This document shows positions 1-9,795 of a stretch of DNA of 64,000 bases, piece after piece (position 1 is the first letter of the stretch; each line of letters opens with the position of its first letter). Position numbers and translations under genes: made by a program. The stretch comes from Phytophthora colocasiae (taxonomy: Eukaryota; Oomycota; Peronosporomycetes; Peronosporales; Peronosporaceae). Location of the stretch: positions 1,364,001 to 1,428,000 of the forward strand of contig JAGKQI010000093.1 of NCBI GenBank assembly GCA_018806915.1, given 5' to 3'. The notes beneath the pieces were generated by a model that saw only the letters and a list, made by a program, of their open reading frames with translations, was not told where the DNA came from and ran no database searches.

Positions 1-461
1 GTCTCTCGGTCTCCAGCCGTTGTTGCTGTGGTCGTTCCTTGCTGGTTAGTCGGGACAGCCGTCGTCGTCTGGTTCAGTGTCATCCTGTTCATGGTGTCCG
101 AGAGCTGGAGGAGGATACTGGACAACGCCGTCATCTCGCCTTCCGTTGGTGTCGCTGTTCTCGTACTCGCTTCTACGGGTGTCGCTGTCGAAGTGGCCGG
201 TTCGGAGTGAGCTGGATCCGGGTTATTTTGGGACTCGACACCTACTGGATTTTCGTCTTCGTTTTCATTCTTCGATTCCTGGTCACCGGGGTTCGCTGTA
301 CGGGACTCGTCACTGCTACCGCCATCACCATCCACCGGGGTCGTCGTACTGTCCGTCGGAGCACTTGGAGCTAACTCGCTCATTGGAATCGTCGTAGTTT
401 TCTTCGTTGTCTTCTTCGTCGTTTGGGTTGTGGGCGCCTTGATCACCTTCGTTCTAGCCAT
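1..461 (-). CDS. Gag-like protein of a third Ty3/Gypsy element, 5' part only
   Basis: On the minus strand an ATG at 461-459 opens a frame that stays open for 153 codons to the left edge of the window, so the gene is cut by the window. It begins about 30 bases after a primer-binding site (493-510) that itself abuts an LTR (511-1172), which is where gag starts in an LTR retrotransposon. The visible protein is low-complexity: a Lys/Thr-rich first 25 residues, then a stretch rich in Asp, Glu, Asn, Thr, Ser and Pro. The two complete elements in this window also have charged, disordered Gag N-termini, but this one is not closely similar to them. The capsid-like core and zinc knuckle would lie outside the window. 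The Gag call rests on position, not on a recognised domain. Confidence 0.6.
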   Translation of the reverse strand, partial: MARTKVIKAPTTQTTKKTTKKTTTIPMSELAPSAPTDSTTTPVDGDGGSSDESRTANPGDQESKNENEDENPVGVESQNNPDPAHSEPATSTATPVEASTRTATPTEGEMTALSSILLQLSDTMNRMTLNQTTTAVPTNQQGTTTATTAGDRE

Positions 462-492
462 GTCGTCGTGTATCGTTGTCTTCAAAAGAGAG

Positions 493-510
493 GCCCCTGT
501 ATGACCTCCA
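493..510 (-). other. Primer-binding site of the left-edge Gypsy element
   Basis: Read on the minus strand, the 18 bases TGGAGGTCATACAGGGGC directly follow the LTR end. The same site, with one difference, follows the 5' LTRs of the other two elements at 9731 and 21140. It should pair with the 3' end of a tRNA to prime minus-strand cDNA. It does not match the common initiator-Met PBS. Confidence 0.7.
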
Positions 511-1172
511 TGTAACGCGTCTCTTCTAACCCTGCGCGCCGGGTTGTTGGTCGCTCAGTGCCGATCGGCCCAAGAATCCGTTGGCCGTCAGTGATAGAAC
601 GTCTATCACCCCGCCGGAGTACGCCTCGCTGACGCACTGCCTACTTTATATTTCGTTCGCCACCAAAATGTAGCTCAGATAATCTAAATATACTACCCGA
701 TTTTACCTACTGCCGTCCGAGTTCGAGTTGTCTGGCCACCACTTGGACACGTGCACTTGCCCTTCTTCGTGCGCAGTCGCCGTAGACGTGAAGACCGTTG
801 CCTTCCTCGTTCCCGTACCGCCGTTCACCGTTCGTTCCGTTTGTGAGCGCGTCCACCAGCGTGTCCGTCACTTCACCGTTCGTTCCGTTCGTCCACCAAG
901 AGCTCGTGTACACCGTCGTGCACCTCGCTCACCGTCCGCCGTTTCGTTCGTTCGTCGCCTGCTCTCCAGCTGGCCGTTGTGGTGCTCGTCAATTCCAAGA
1001 GTGAGCTTCAGAGCTCGCTGCGTCCGAGGACTCCAGTACCCACCGAGGTACCGCTCTGCCGATCTTGTAAGGTCCTTACTGGATCTTCGAGGGACTCATT
1101 CGCCAGCCGCTCCTCCGCTTCAACCACCGCCACCGTTCCGTCTGTCGCCACCAGGACTCCTGATCCATTACA
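511..1172 (-). repeat. 5' LTR of the left-edge Ty3/Gypsy element (662 bp)
   Basis: On the minus strand the LTR runs from TGTAATGGATC at 1172 to GCGTTACA at 511, giving the TG...CA ends typical of LTRs, and is followed directly by the primer-binding site and a gag-like frame. The ends match in style the LTRs of the two complete elements (TGTAA...TGTTACA), but the body differs, so this is another family. The plus strand contains repeated 'ttcaccgttcgttccgtt' motifs near 823-885. Only one LTR is in view, so the age and target duplication cannot be read. The base run after the LTR on the right is GAAC. Confidence 0.75.
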
Positions 1173-1218
1173 GAACTATCAGAAAAAAAGAAAAAAACGA
1201 AAGGCGGCATTGTATAAA

Positions 1219-1363
1219 AGGGAGTACTTGGCTTGGCTATTGAAGGCTTGTTGAATGGGATATCATTTCTTATCATCTGGAAAGTAAGTCCCCGGAGGGA
1301 CTCGAACGCCTGCCAAGTGCGTAGCTTTGTGGTGCGTTGACTAGTGGACCACCAGGAGGCCCC
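1219..1363 (-). mobile_element. SINE-like, tRNA-derived insert with 17-bp target duplications
   Basis: A 145-bp segment is flanked by two copies of a 17-bp sequence, AGGCGGC(A/T)TTGTATAAA, at 1202-1218 and 1364-1380, with one mismatch. That length is typical of target duplications made by LINE-type retroposition. On the minus strand the head has a full match to the polymerase III A box (TGGTCCACTAG, pattern TRGYNNANNNG) and a near match to the B box (CGTTCGAGTCC, one mismatch), about 45 bases apart. No proper cloverleaf folds, so this is tRNA-like rather than a tRNA gene. There is no long poly-A tail. tRNA-related SINEs are known in Phytophthora; which family this is I cannot tell. Confidence 0.5.
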
Positions 1364-1380
1364 AGGCGGCTTTGTATAAA

Positions 1381-2165
1381 TGCACATACATTTCTATCAT
1401 TTCTTAAGTTTTTATTATTATTCGAAACTCCATTAAATCGATCGTGAGCCCGCTGGTACCGGTACTACATTTACAGTACATATACCCCAGTATGTGAGAA
1501 TGTGGCATGTGTGGTTCTTCATCAGCGCAACGTCAAAGTCAAAATCCTTTTCTTCTTTCTTTTTTGGCTCGAAGGAGCACTATGGAAATCACAGCAAACT
1601 TTTCGTCTCGAGTGATCAGCCCGCTTATAGTAGGCTGCTAATTAATATCTGTTGTTCATTTGCTGACCACCTGTTGACCACCTATTTTGCTGAATCCCTG
1701 TTACTAGTACGGTAAAATCTGTTGTCTCGATTAGAACCCTTACCACAACAAGGATTCAGTGCTGAAGCTGCCACCACTCGTTTTCAGCACTAGCAGTTGG
1801 AATCGCTGCCATTCTACAAGTTAAGGTGAGAGAGGAGGCATTCCGGGAGCATCTTCGCCTTACTGGGCGCTACACCACACATTTGCACGACCATACTCAT
1901 CACGACGAAGTGCAACACCTAGCGAACGGGCTTAAACACGAGTAAAATCGGAGTCAATTCAAGTAATCCTTCAAAAGGATGAACCTCGAGTAATCGAGAT
2001 CGCTAAAAGCGCATTTGCGAGTAAAACTCAAAAAGATACATTTGAAGTACATCAACACAGAAGTGTATTGCAGCACAAGCTTTATCTGTGCACCAAGTCT
2101 TCAGCTTTTAAAGCCTTCTCACTAGCGAATCCTTGAGAAACCGCTTGTGGCCGCCCCATCGAGAA
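1381..2165. other. Stretch without a recognisable gene
   Basis: No convincing coding region, RNA or terminal repeat was seen. The short frames here are unsupported. Motifs of the type 'cgagtaa' recur near 1950-2030 and, inverted, near 4950-4980 outside the transposase genes. This hints that the region belongs to the MULE pair, but no clean terminal inverted repeat was found. Confidence 0.4.
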
Positions 2166-4825
2166 CTAGTAAGCCACTGCTCCTGCAACGTCTGCCCCGT
2201 GAGTATAGGCTCGATTAAGACACTCGGCTAGCTCCTGGCACTCCATCTTCACTTGAGCACCGTGCGAAAACGTGGTCATCCAGAAGTAAATGCCATCCTT
2301 CTCCCCCCAGGATACGACTTTGCCGAGAAGAAATTGCTCGTCTTCAGCACCATCATCTGCAACGAGCGTAAACTCTCTCATGAGATTCCAATGCAAAGGT
2401 CGTGCAGGGAATTTCAGCATGTCTCGAATGAGAATGTCAACTGAGAACCGGTGAGTATTGTCGCCTCCTTCTGCTAACGGACCAGGCCGCTTGCGTTGAC
2501 CACCACTCAGCTTTCTGACCGGCAAGGATTTGAGAATTCCTTCAACGCTGATGTCACGCTGTAGAGCCATTGCCGCCACCACGTGGGAGCATTGCCAACC
2601 TGTATGGAAAAACTTCGCACAGTCGCAAATATACTTTACGGATTGCCTGAATCTGCGTGCAATTGTCAGATACAATGACCAGAAATGATTAACATGTTGC
2701 TCGTACCGTTGCCTTCGAAACCGACGGCGCCGCAGTGATCATACCGGATTCCATAACTGGGTCTACGCGGAGCAGTTGAACTTGGTGCATTGACAAACAA
2801 TGCAAATCCACCGTATTGACGGTCAACGCGTCTGGCAGCTTCCTTGAGAGAGTTTCTTTAGCTAATACACATATTAAAATAGAAAAATTAACAATGATAC
2901 AAAACTAACAAGTTGAAGCCACTTACAGAGTTACTAGCGAACTGTTCATTTGTGCGCTGTGGATGTTATTTTCTGACACAAAAAATTTCGAAGCGTTAAA
3001 CAGGATTCCTTTCACCACCTTGGAGCGAGTATCCTTAATGACATAGTAGTTTGCCTTCTCAGCCAGCAAATGCTTGGGCACGCACGATTACTTCATTCAT
3101 AAATGGACCTGTACGCACACACTATTAGCAAGGAAAAAATCGCAATCATAGCCCGTACCTTCCGAGAAATGATCTAGCGATGGTCGTTCGGGTTGGCTTT
3201 CCTGAAGCAGCAGAATTCGAGGGATGGAATCGTTCAGCACTATCGCCGTACTTGCACGAAGCTGACCAACACATTCCTGTTTAATCACACGGTGATGCGA
3301 CTCTAGGGCGTTCTGAGACGGCGTTATTCCGGGAGTAGCAGCAGTATAAAACCAGTTCCCCCACGTATCGCCCAGGTAATAGTCTCCAAACCACTTCGCG
3401 TACTTGGTCTCGCCTTGTTCCTCCCAATACTGTAGAAACAGCGAAGCGAGAGCGGTAAATTGTTTCTTCGTAGGAGCGCGGCTAAGGTACCGAATGTCAG
3501 GCAGCACATTGTCTTCGTAAAAGCGGAGCCGTGAGCAACTTGATTTTTCGCGACTTTTGCGAATAAGGTGTGGATAGCAATTCAACGGGACGATGTCTGG
3601 CCACACCTCCAAATATGCATTTGCGATATATTGGGCCCTGTCAAGACTCCCAAATCGCAGCATTAAGTCAATACCAAAAAACTGTTGAGCAAAACGCTTC
3701 ACCGTCTTGAACATTGTAGCGTACGCAACTTGATGCTCCGTTTTCACGAACATATACACCCACGGGACGAACGTCTTGGAGTACTGGCTACGGCGGTAAT
3801 GCGTGGTGTAAGTGCCAAAATCTACCAATGTCCAGCCGCCTAAAACACTAAATATTAGCACAAACGAGCGCAGCATAAAACCAAAAGCACTTACCAAAAT
3901 GAAGTTTGTAGGTGCCGTCTGTAACACCAAGAAGCCCTGTAGATTGCTGGCTTGAGTGCGCTTTAATCACATTATGGAAGGTACTTCTCGAGGTAAGGAT
4001 CAATCCAAACGACTTGCCCTTCTTGCCACCTTCATCGATGATGTCATGTTCGAAACATTCCAGTGCGATAACCCCGTGCTTAAACAAGCGGGTTGCAGAT
4101 TCAAAATCAGACTCCTCCCGCCCACTAATTGTGTCGGGGCCGTGGCCTCTGCTGCCGAAAAACTCTTCATTTGTGGTGCACAAATGGGTATAAGCCCATT
4201 CGAGCAAGGTTGCGAAGTTTGTAATCTCCCAGCCACCTTCAATATCAACAATCGCTTAAATAAACATTGGTTTGGAAATCGTTTATGAGTTTATCGTACC
4301 TGACAGCTTTTTGCGCAGCGCTGCTTTACGGTTCTTCAGCTTCTCTTCAGACGGAACATGTTGAAGCAACTCGTGGTTATTTTCATAACGGTCAAGAAGT
4401 AGCCTTCGGCATTTTTGGGGTCCAGCTCCACCGAGAAGCAGGCTGTCCACATCTCGCTTAAGAGCGCCGTGGATCCCTCGACGAATAACAGCAGTCGTTT
4501 CACTGCTGTGCATCTCTGCCACTTCTAGGGTGAACCGCTCACTACCGTCGGGGTGTTGTTGGAACTTCGTGAGTCGTAGGCGCTTCGGACAATCTGTGTG
4601 GGACACACAGCGATATATTCTAGCGCAGCTTTTGTTCCCGTAGTTGTGCATGTATTTATACATTGAGCCGTCCAGTAGGTCTATTCCGACCTTCGCGTCA
4701 TCTAGCGACGAGAACGTCTCACACGCCTCAAAACACATTCGCTTGGAAACAGGCTGTGGCTCATCCTCTTCAGAAGAAGCGGCGAAGTCACTGGCTCCGC
4801 TCCCAACGGTGTCTTGGCTCATCAA
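2166..4825 (-). pseudogene. MULE-type DDE transposase with SWIM zinc finger, intron-bearing and damaged
   Basis: The N-terminal exon (4825-4300) carries a Cys/His-rich FLYWCH/MULE-like DNA-binding region. Two GT-AG introns (4299-4237, 63 bp; 3894-3840, 55 bp) join it in frame to exons 4236-3895 and 3839-about 3159. These hold the catalytic core: first Asp in TDGTY, second Asp in the SLDRAQ region, a C..H motif before IRKSR, and the Glu in NALESHHR. A further possible intron (3158-3109) leads into sequence that needs a frame change near 3080 to continue (AEKANYYVIKD...). The last piece (2675-2166) contains a SWIM finger of the form CDC...CSH, normal at the C-terminus of MULE transposases. I could not join the 3' pieces without at least one frameshift, so I call it broken. 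It stands head to head with the intronless relative at 5037. Confidence 0.7.
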
Positions 4826-5036
4826 AACACAAATGGATGTATGAACGCCTTCCAGCCAGCCAATCTACTTCTATTGTCTCCTTTTAACCAACTACTTGAA
4901 ATTTATCTTTTTCAGTTAAATTTTACTTCAAAAACCGCCAAAAAATAATTTACTCGAAGTTTCCCTGAAATTTACTCGAAGATAAGCCGCACCCAACACC
5001 TAGAACAGCGACATCAGCTTAGCAAAGTACGGTTTC

Positions 5037-6350
5037 ATGTCCTCGATAGCCGACTTGTCCGGCAATGAAAGCGACGTGACCGTCCAAATCGAGTATTCCG
5101 ATTCTACCAGCGACCACGACATTTCTGCCCCGCCACACAATTCAAAGGAAGACTCTGACTCAGACGACTGTTCGCTAGATTTCGGAAGTGATAGTGGAGA
5201 TACGAGTGACCATGTATTTGTTGCAACCGAGAAGTCGATTTACACCAGTATTGGCTACTACACCACACAGACCGAAGCAGAACAAAGCCTTCACGGCTTA
5301 AATGGATTCGTTTACACATATCAGACTCGCTATTTGTCCCCGTTTGTACTGGGGAAGGTGTATCAATGTCGTTCTCACGTTGGTTGCAACCACCGCATTA
5401 AGTTGGCTATCCACCGTGCCAATGAGAACTCATTTCGATACCAGCTACTACAGCGAGGCCAGCACTGTGGTGGTATCGCCCATCGTCCATCCCGTGGGAT
5501 TTCACCGGTGTTGAAACCAGAGATTGATGCTTTGTTACGTTTGGGAATGTCCGCCGGCAGAGTAAGAAATATGCTCCTGTTCAAGTACATGCGCGACCCT
5601 AATATGCTGTTGCATGTACCAGTTGTTCGAAAAATGGAGAACAGGAAAGCATACTTGAAGAAACAGGCAAACGGGGGGTGGGAGATAACAAATTTTGCAG
5701 TGATGAGGCAGTGGACTGCGCGTAGGCTGTGTCAAGATCGCGAAAACTATCAAAGTGTACTTGAAGACAACTTAGCTGAGATGAATGCACCAATCGTTCT
5801 AGATGACTTTGAACACACATTTTCTGACGGTGATCGCCAGGTCTTCTCAATGGGCATGATTATCACTACACGGGCTTTGTTTTCTAACGTTCGCCGGGCT
5901 GTATGCGACCAAGGGACTGACTTGGTGCTGTCTACGGATGGAACGTACCGTATTCATTTCGGTGGATGGACTCTCGTTGATTGCGGAGGTATTTCAGTGG
6001 AAGTGACGGATTCGGGTTTTGCTCAACGATTTCGGCCGTGGCTGTATATGTTCGTGCGGACGGAAAGCACATTTGCTTACGAAAAGATGTTTCGAGCTTT
6101 AATCAAGTATGCCAAGGAATTTTTCGACGTGGAAGTGCCAGTTCGTAGCGCCAGTATCGACCATTCAGACGCCATCGCATCAGCTCTCGAAATAATCTGG
6201 CCAGAGATTGAAATTCTAACCTGTTGGGAGCACCTCCTTCGTCACTCTCGAAAACAAACAAAGTTGGCGACCTCAAACAACTTTATCAAGGACCATTTGC
6301 AGCCACACCTTCGTATGCTGCACGATTCACGCACGCTGAGGCAGTACTAA
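5037..6350 (+). pseudogene. MULE-type transposase, intronless, C-terminally truncated
   Basis: 437 codons from ATG at 5037. After an acidic Ser/Asp-rich first 70 residues it has the same Cys/His N-terminal domain as the minus-strand copy, then the core: first Asp in STDGTYRIHFGG (about residue 301) and a second Asp in SIDHSDA (about residue 383). It stops at about residue 437, just after the HLLRHSRKQ helix. The catalytic Glu and the SWIM finger are missing, so it should be inactive. It is clearly homologous to the gene at 4825-2166 but is continuous through both positions where that gene has introns. The two start codons face away from each other across about 210 bp. The residue after the truncation (LRQY, then TAATGAGTACTAATGAG) shows a small tandem duplication. 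Confidence 0.75.
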
Positions 6351-6364
6351 TGAGTACTAATGAG

Positions 6365-6500
6365 CCTCGTCTCAACCGTTTTTATTTACAGTGGGTCCAC
6401 ACCCTTTTTTACGCGTTGATTTTCTCTTAATTAAGAGTGATAAGTGCTCCCTGTCTCAACCAAAAGGTGACCAGGGTCCAGACTATTTTGGTGAGACGGG
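6365..6500. repeat. Foldback / hairpin sequence, possible MITE remnant
   Basis: GTCTCAACC occurs at 6370 and 6453, and its complement (GGTGAGAC) at 6490. GTCTCAACCAAAA (6453-6465) and TTTTGGTGAGAC (6486-6497) can form a 12-bp stem with a 20-base loop. The outer ends 6365-6377 and 6490-6500 are also imperfect inverted repeats, with a perfect 14-bp palindrome (CTCTTAATTAAGAG, 6424-6437) between. No target duplication was found, so the element call is weak. Confidence 0.35.
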
Positions 6501-6625
6501 CCAATACCGACACAAAACCCTTTAAGCGAAAATTTACATTACGGTGGCCAATCGGTCATGTTGCACGAGTGTTGCTATAAGAAACTTGACCAGTGGTTTT
6601 CAAGCGACAAGAAGTTTTGACCACC

Positions 6626-7686
6626 ATGTCCCGTAACGACGATGAACTCGAGATGAACTGGACGGCCGAGGCCGTGGACGCCTCAGATGACGAAAGCGTT
6701 TTATCCGCCGGTAGTGACGATGAGTTCGAGGAAGAGGCGGAGCTGGAGTTGGCCGCAGGCGTCAAGCGAAGCCGCGAGGATGATGGCGACGTGTCAATGA
6801 AAGAGGAAGAGATCGTCGCAAAGAAGCAGAAGAGTGACGCTCAGGTATGTTTAACGTTAATATTTCAACAACAACAAAAATAGTAAGGGTTACTGTGAAC
6901 TATGTTGCAGGTTAAGCGTCCGAAGCCGTCTCAAAAGGGACTGCACAAAATGACACAAGCTGAGCACTTTAAGATTGTCAATGACGCCTACACCAAGCAC
7001 CGTGGTGGTCAAATGACGTCGCTGGAGTTGGCAGATGGACTTAATGGTGAGAGAAGTTATTCGTTGAGATGAAGTGTTGATGTGACTCACTTTTGTTTGG
7101 TGTTTTGTGAAAAAAGAGTCGCACTTTGTTGCTCCCAAGGGCCTGGGCAAGCACAAGCTGGAGTTGCTGCCATCGTACATTCACCACTTGCTGCCGTCCT
7201 TTAAGAGGGATTTTCTGGGTAAGGGCAAGCGTCGTGACAAGAGTCCGTATTTCCTCATTCTCTGCTCGTCGGCTCTGAGATGTGTCGAAGTGATCAAGTA
7301 CGTCTTCGTTGAAATTATTGGAGGGTCTACTTAAATGGTAATTGATTGTATGATGGTACTATTACAGGTATCTCACGCCGTTCAAGACTCGCATTGCGAA
7401 GCTGTTCGCCAAGCACATGAAGGTGGACGAGCAGGCGAAGCAGCTCGCGGGGGTTTACTTACCCATTGCTGTAGGAACTCCAGCACGCGTCAAGAAACTG
7501 CTGGAGATGAACGCGCTGTCCTTGAAGCACACAACGCACGTGGTGTTCGATATGGAAAAGGACAAGAAGCAGCTCACGGTTCTCGAGCTGAAAGATACAG
7601 CCACAGAGATGGTGGATCTCCTGCAGTTTTATTTCATCCCGCAACTCAACAAGGAGGACAGCAAGCTGAAGCTCGTGCTGTTTTAG
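6626..7686 (+). CDS. CMSS1: CMSS1/Cms1-like ribosome-biogenesis protein
   Basis: Four exons: 6626-6844, 6911-7046, 7117-7297 and 7368-7686. All introns are GT-AG (66, 70 and 70 bp), and the joined frame gives 284 residues. The first 70 residues are acidic with a KR-rich patch. The rest matches the Cms1/CMSS1 family, including the hallmark FLILCSSALRCVEVIK segment ending exon 3 and the GTPARVKKLLEM segment in exon 4, which resembles the DEAD-box helicase domain-1 end without the ATPase motifs. In yeast, Cms1 is associated with early 40S (SSU processome) assembly in the nucleolus; the same role here is inferred from family. ATG at 6626 was chosen because the frame upstream has only a GTG. It converges with the mitochondrial carrier, with 79 bp between the stops. 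Confidence 0.85.
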
Positions 7687-7765
7687 ACGTAGAGTTTCTT
7701 CGATCATAGCATACCTGACAATCCTGCACCGTAACCGTGAAATTTAGAGGCGAGTTTCATTTCAA

Positions 7766-8904
7766 TTAGAAGAGTTGGTTGAGGAAGCTCATGGTCTTCT
7801 CGAAGGCGACAAAGGTGACAGCATTGGCAGGGAATGCTCTCAACAGCGACGGTGTGATTCCACGGTAGAAGCGCGCAGGACCTCCTTCAGCGTAAAGCTG
7901 TCGGCAACAGTCAGTTATGCCATTGAAGCGGGGCTTGTCCAGACGATCTGCTTGAAGAACCGACTTCACAGTATCGACGGGAAACACCACGAGCCAATAC
8001 ATGAAACCTGCGCAGCCACCAGAGAAGGCGATGGATTGGTATGTGCGTAGATTCACCGATTCTGGGGACAAATTAGGCACGTTGTTCACAAAGCGATTCA
8101 ACAGCAGGTCCTTGGTCGTCTCGTACGCCATAAAGTACGTGGCATTGCCCAGCATCTCGCGTCCTGCTGTCGGCCAGAAGCCGCGATAAAGTCCCCTTAC
8201 TCCGTTTCGGGAGTACACGTCCCTGACGCATTGCCAATTGCTGACTCGAGTCTTTGTGCCTCCATACAACGTCTGCATCCGGACCTTAATCACCTCGAAA
8301 GGGGTGTAAAGCATTCCCTCTGTAAACCCTGTCGATACCCCTGCCGCTATTAGCGCGTAGTCCGGGTTGTCGAATAGAGTCTTGGAGTAGAAGTAGCGAT
8401 ACTGGCCCATAAGTCCAAACATGATCGACGCACTGGAGTATCACGGTCACACACATTCACAAGAACAACAAAAGTCTAAGTGAATTCCACTAAAAGAACG
8501 TTATAACAAGGAAAATTGAGCGACTTCATGCACAATTTCTCAATAGATATCCCAGTATACCTCATCGCGGACCGGAAAATCTGCGGAGACGCTCCACGGT
8601 AGAGCGACGTGATACCTCCTTCTTGCAGACTCTTCCTCAGACAGTCGAAAGGCCCAGTAAATGCTCTGGAGTCGTTCTGCTGCGTCTGCATCCGCGCCTT
8701 AACTGTTTCAAGAGGGTATCCGACAAATGCCTCACAACCGCCTCCCATTGTGCCGCTCACAAAGTTCTTGGCGGTGACAATAGCCAGTGACTGTGCAGTG
8801 GAGGCATTGGACCCACTGGGTGGTGGGTCATTCGAGTGTACGTCCGCTGAGAGCTCACCAGACGCGAGCTCCGAGGACTCGCACTTGGCCTCCCTCCCCA
8901 GCAT
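7766..8904 (-). CDS. Mitochondrial carrier family (SLC25) transporter
   Basis: Two exons, 8904-8561 and 8432-7766, with one 128-bp GT-AG intron (8560-8433). The protein is 336 residues. It has the three tandem repeats of the family, each with a P-x-[D/E]-x-x-K signature: YPLETVKARMQT, TPFEVIKVRMQT and FPVDTVKSVLQAD. Each is followed by the usual aromatic/glycine motif (GITSLYRGASP, GVRGLYRGFWP, GPARFYRGITP). It should span the inner mitochondrial membrane six times and exchange a metabolite. The third signature, FPVDTVKS..Q.D, is most like the carnitine/ornithine group, but substrate cannot be assigned. The first 40 residues are a Ser/Glu-rich extension before repeat 1. The stop lies 79 bp from the CMSS1 stop. 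The start is 86 bp from the end of the broken lectin gene, on the same strand. Confidence 0.9.
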
Positions 8905-9094
8905 CTTCCTGTAACGGTTAAACCCTAACTGTCAAACCAATAAGAAATGATATAACCCTTTCAAAAAATCTGGTATTCTTGCTTGAATACCTAAATGCTA
9001 TCCTCATCCTCGACAGGCTCAATGCTCGTCCAGATGGCACCAACCGAGTCCAACTCGTTGCCGGCGTAACCCTGAAAGCCACCAAGCTGGTAGC

Positions 9095-9730
9095 TGTAAC
9101 AAGTGGACTTCTGGATCAACACAAGGTCTGAGCTGCTCATTTGATAGACGAGTGATGTGCGGAGCGGTCTGTGACTTTGACCTCCCACGGACTTCCATGA
9201 TGACCAATGAGAAGGACGCCAGCGAACGAGCTCGGCGGATATCCAATGAAACTGGCGGTCCTGGGCAGCAGCACGTGGCTTTTATCCGCGAAGATCCAGA
9301 TTCACTTTTGAAAGAAACCGCGTGGAGCACAAGTGGCCCACACGCAACGCAGCCGAGTGACCAAGTGCGGACGGAGAAGAACCAGTTGGGTCCGCAGGCG
9401 GCAGACTTCGTGGACAGCCAGCAGCGAACACGTGGGTTCGGTTGGTTTGGTCCAGAAGCGATTTCTGTGGGACCTGGGGAGCAGCAGGTGACGCTGCGGA
9501 AGCACGAGGACCAGAGCACAAGTAAGGAAGAGTAGGCTTTCTATACGTTTTCTTAATACAAATAGGCAGTTCGTGGCGCAACAGACACGAACGGGCCGGC
9601 GCGGTGAACCGAGCCTGAAGTGAGTTGAAGTAAAGAGTGCTCATCAGCACCCGATCTCTGGAAGACCACCCGGCACAGTACACGGCTAACGACCCGCTGG
9701 CAGGCAGCGAGAAGAACCCAACCTGTTACA
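9095..9730 (+). repeat. 5' LTR of Gypsy element 1
   Basis: Begins TGTAACAAGTGG and ends CAACCTGTTACA, 636 bp. It is identical by eye to the 3' LTR except two positions near the end (T/C in GACCCGCTGG and A/G in GAAGAACCC). The last 150 bp share blocks with the LTR of element 2 (for example CCGGCGCGGTGAACCGAGCC), which marks a conserved R/U5 part. Confidence 0.95.
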
Positions 9731-9748
9731 TGGTGGTCATACAGGGGC
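9731..9748 (+). other. Primer-binding site of Gypsy element 1
   Basis: TGGTGGTCATACAGGGGC follows the LTR with no spacer. The implied tRNA 3' end is ...TATGACCACCA, so the primer tRNA should start GGUCAUA. An ATG spanning the LTR/PBS junction is in frame with gag, but I do not think it is the start, because in the left-edge element the same ATG runs into a stop after nine codons. Confidence 0.75.
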
Positions 9749-9795
9749 CTGTCTCACAACACGGGAAACGTCTGCGGAAGCCAGTATCGGAATCG

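Noticed and set aside
1281..1363. tRNA gene on the minus strand
   Set aside because: A and B boxes are present, but the acceptor, anticodon and T stems do not pair properly. The segment has target duplications, so SINE-like is the better call.
9019..9519. Open frames of 130-190 codons on the minus strand of the Gypsy LTRs (also 17805-18535 and 9282-9683)
   Set aside because: They lie in LTR sequence, appear twice only because the LTR is duplicated, and show no domain.
9637..9795. Gag start at the ATG in or at the end of the LTR
   Set aside because: The in-frame ATG at the LTR/PBS junction is followed by a stop in the left-edge element, so the later ATGs (9796, 21202, 461) fit all three elements better.
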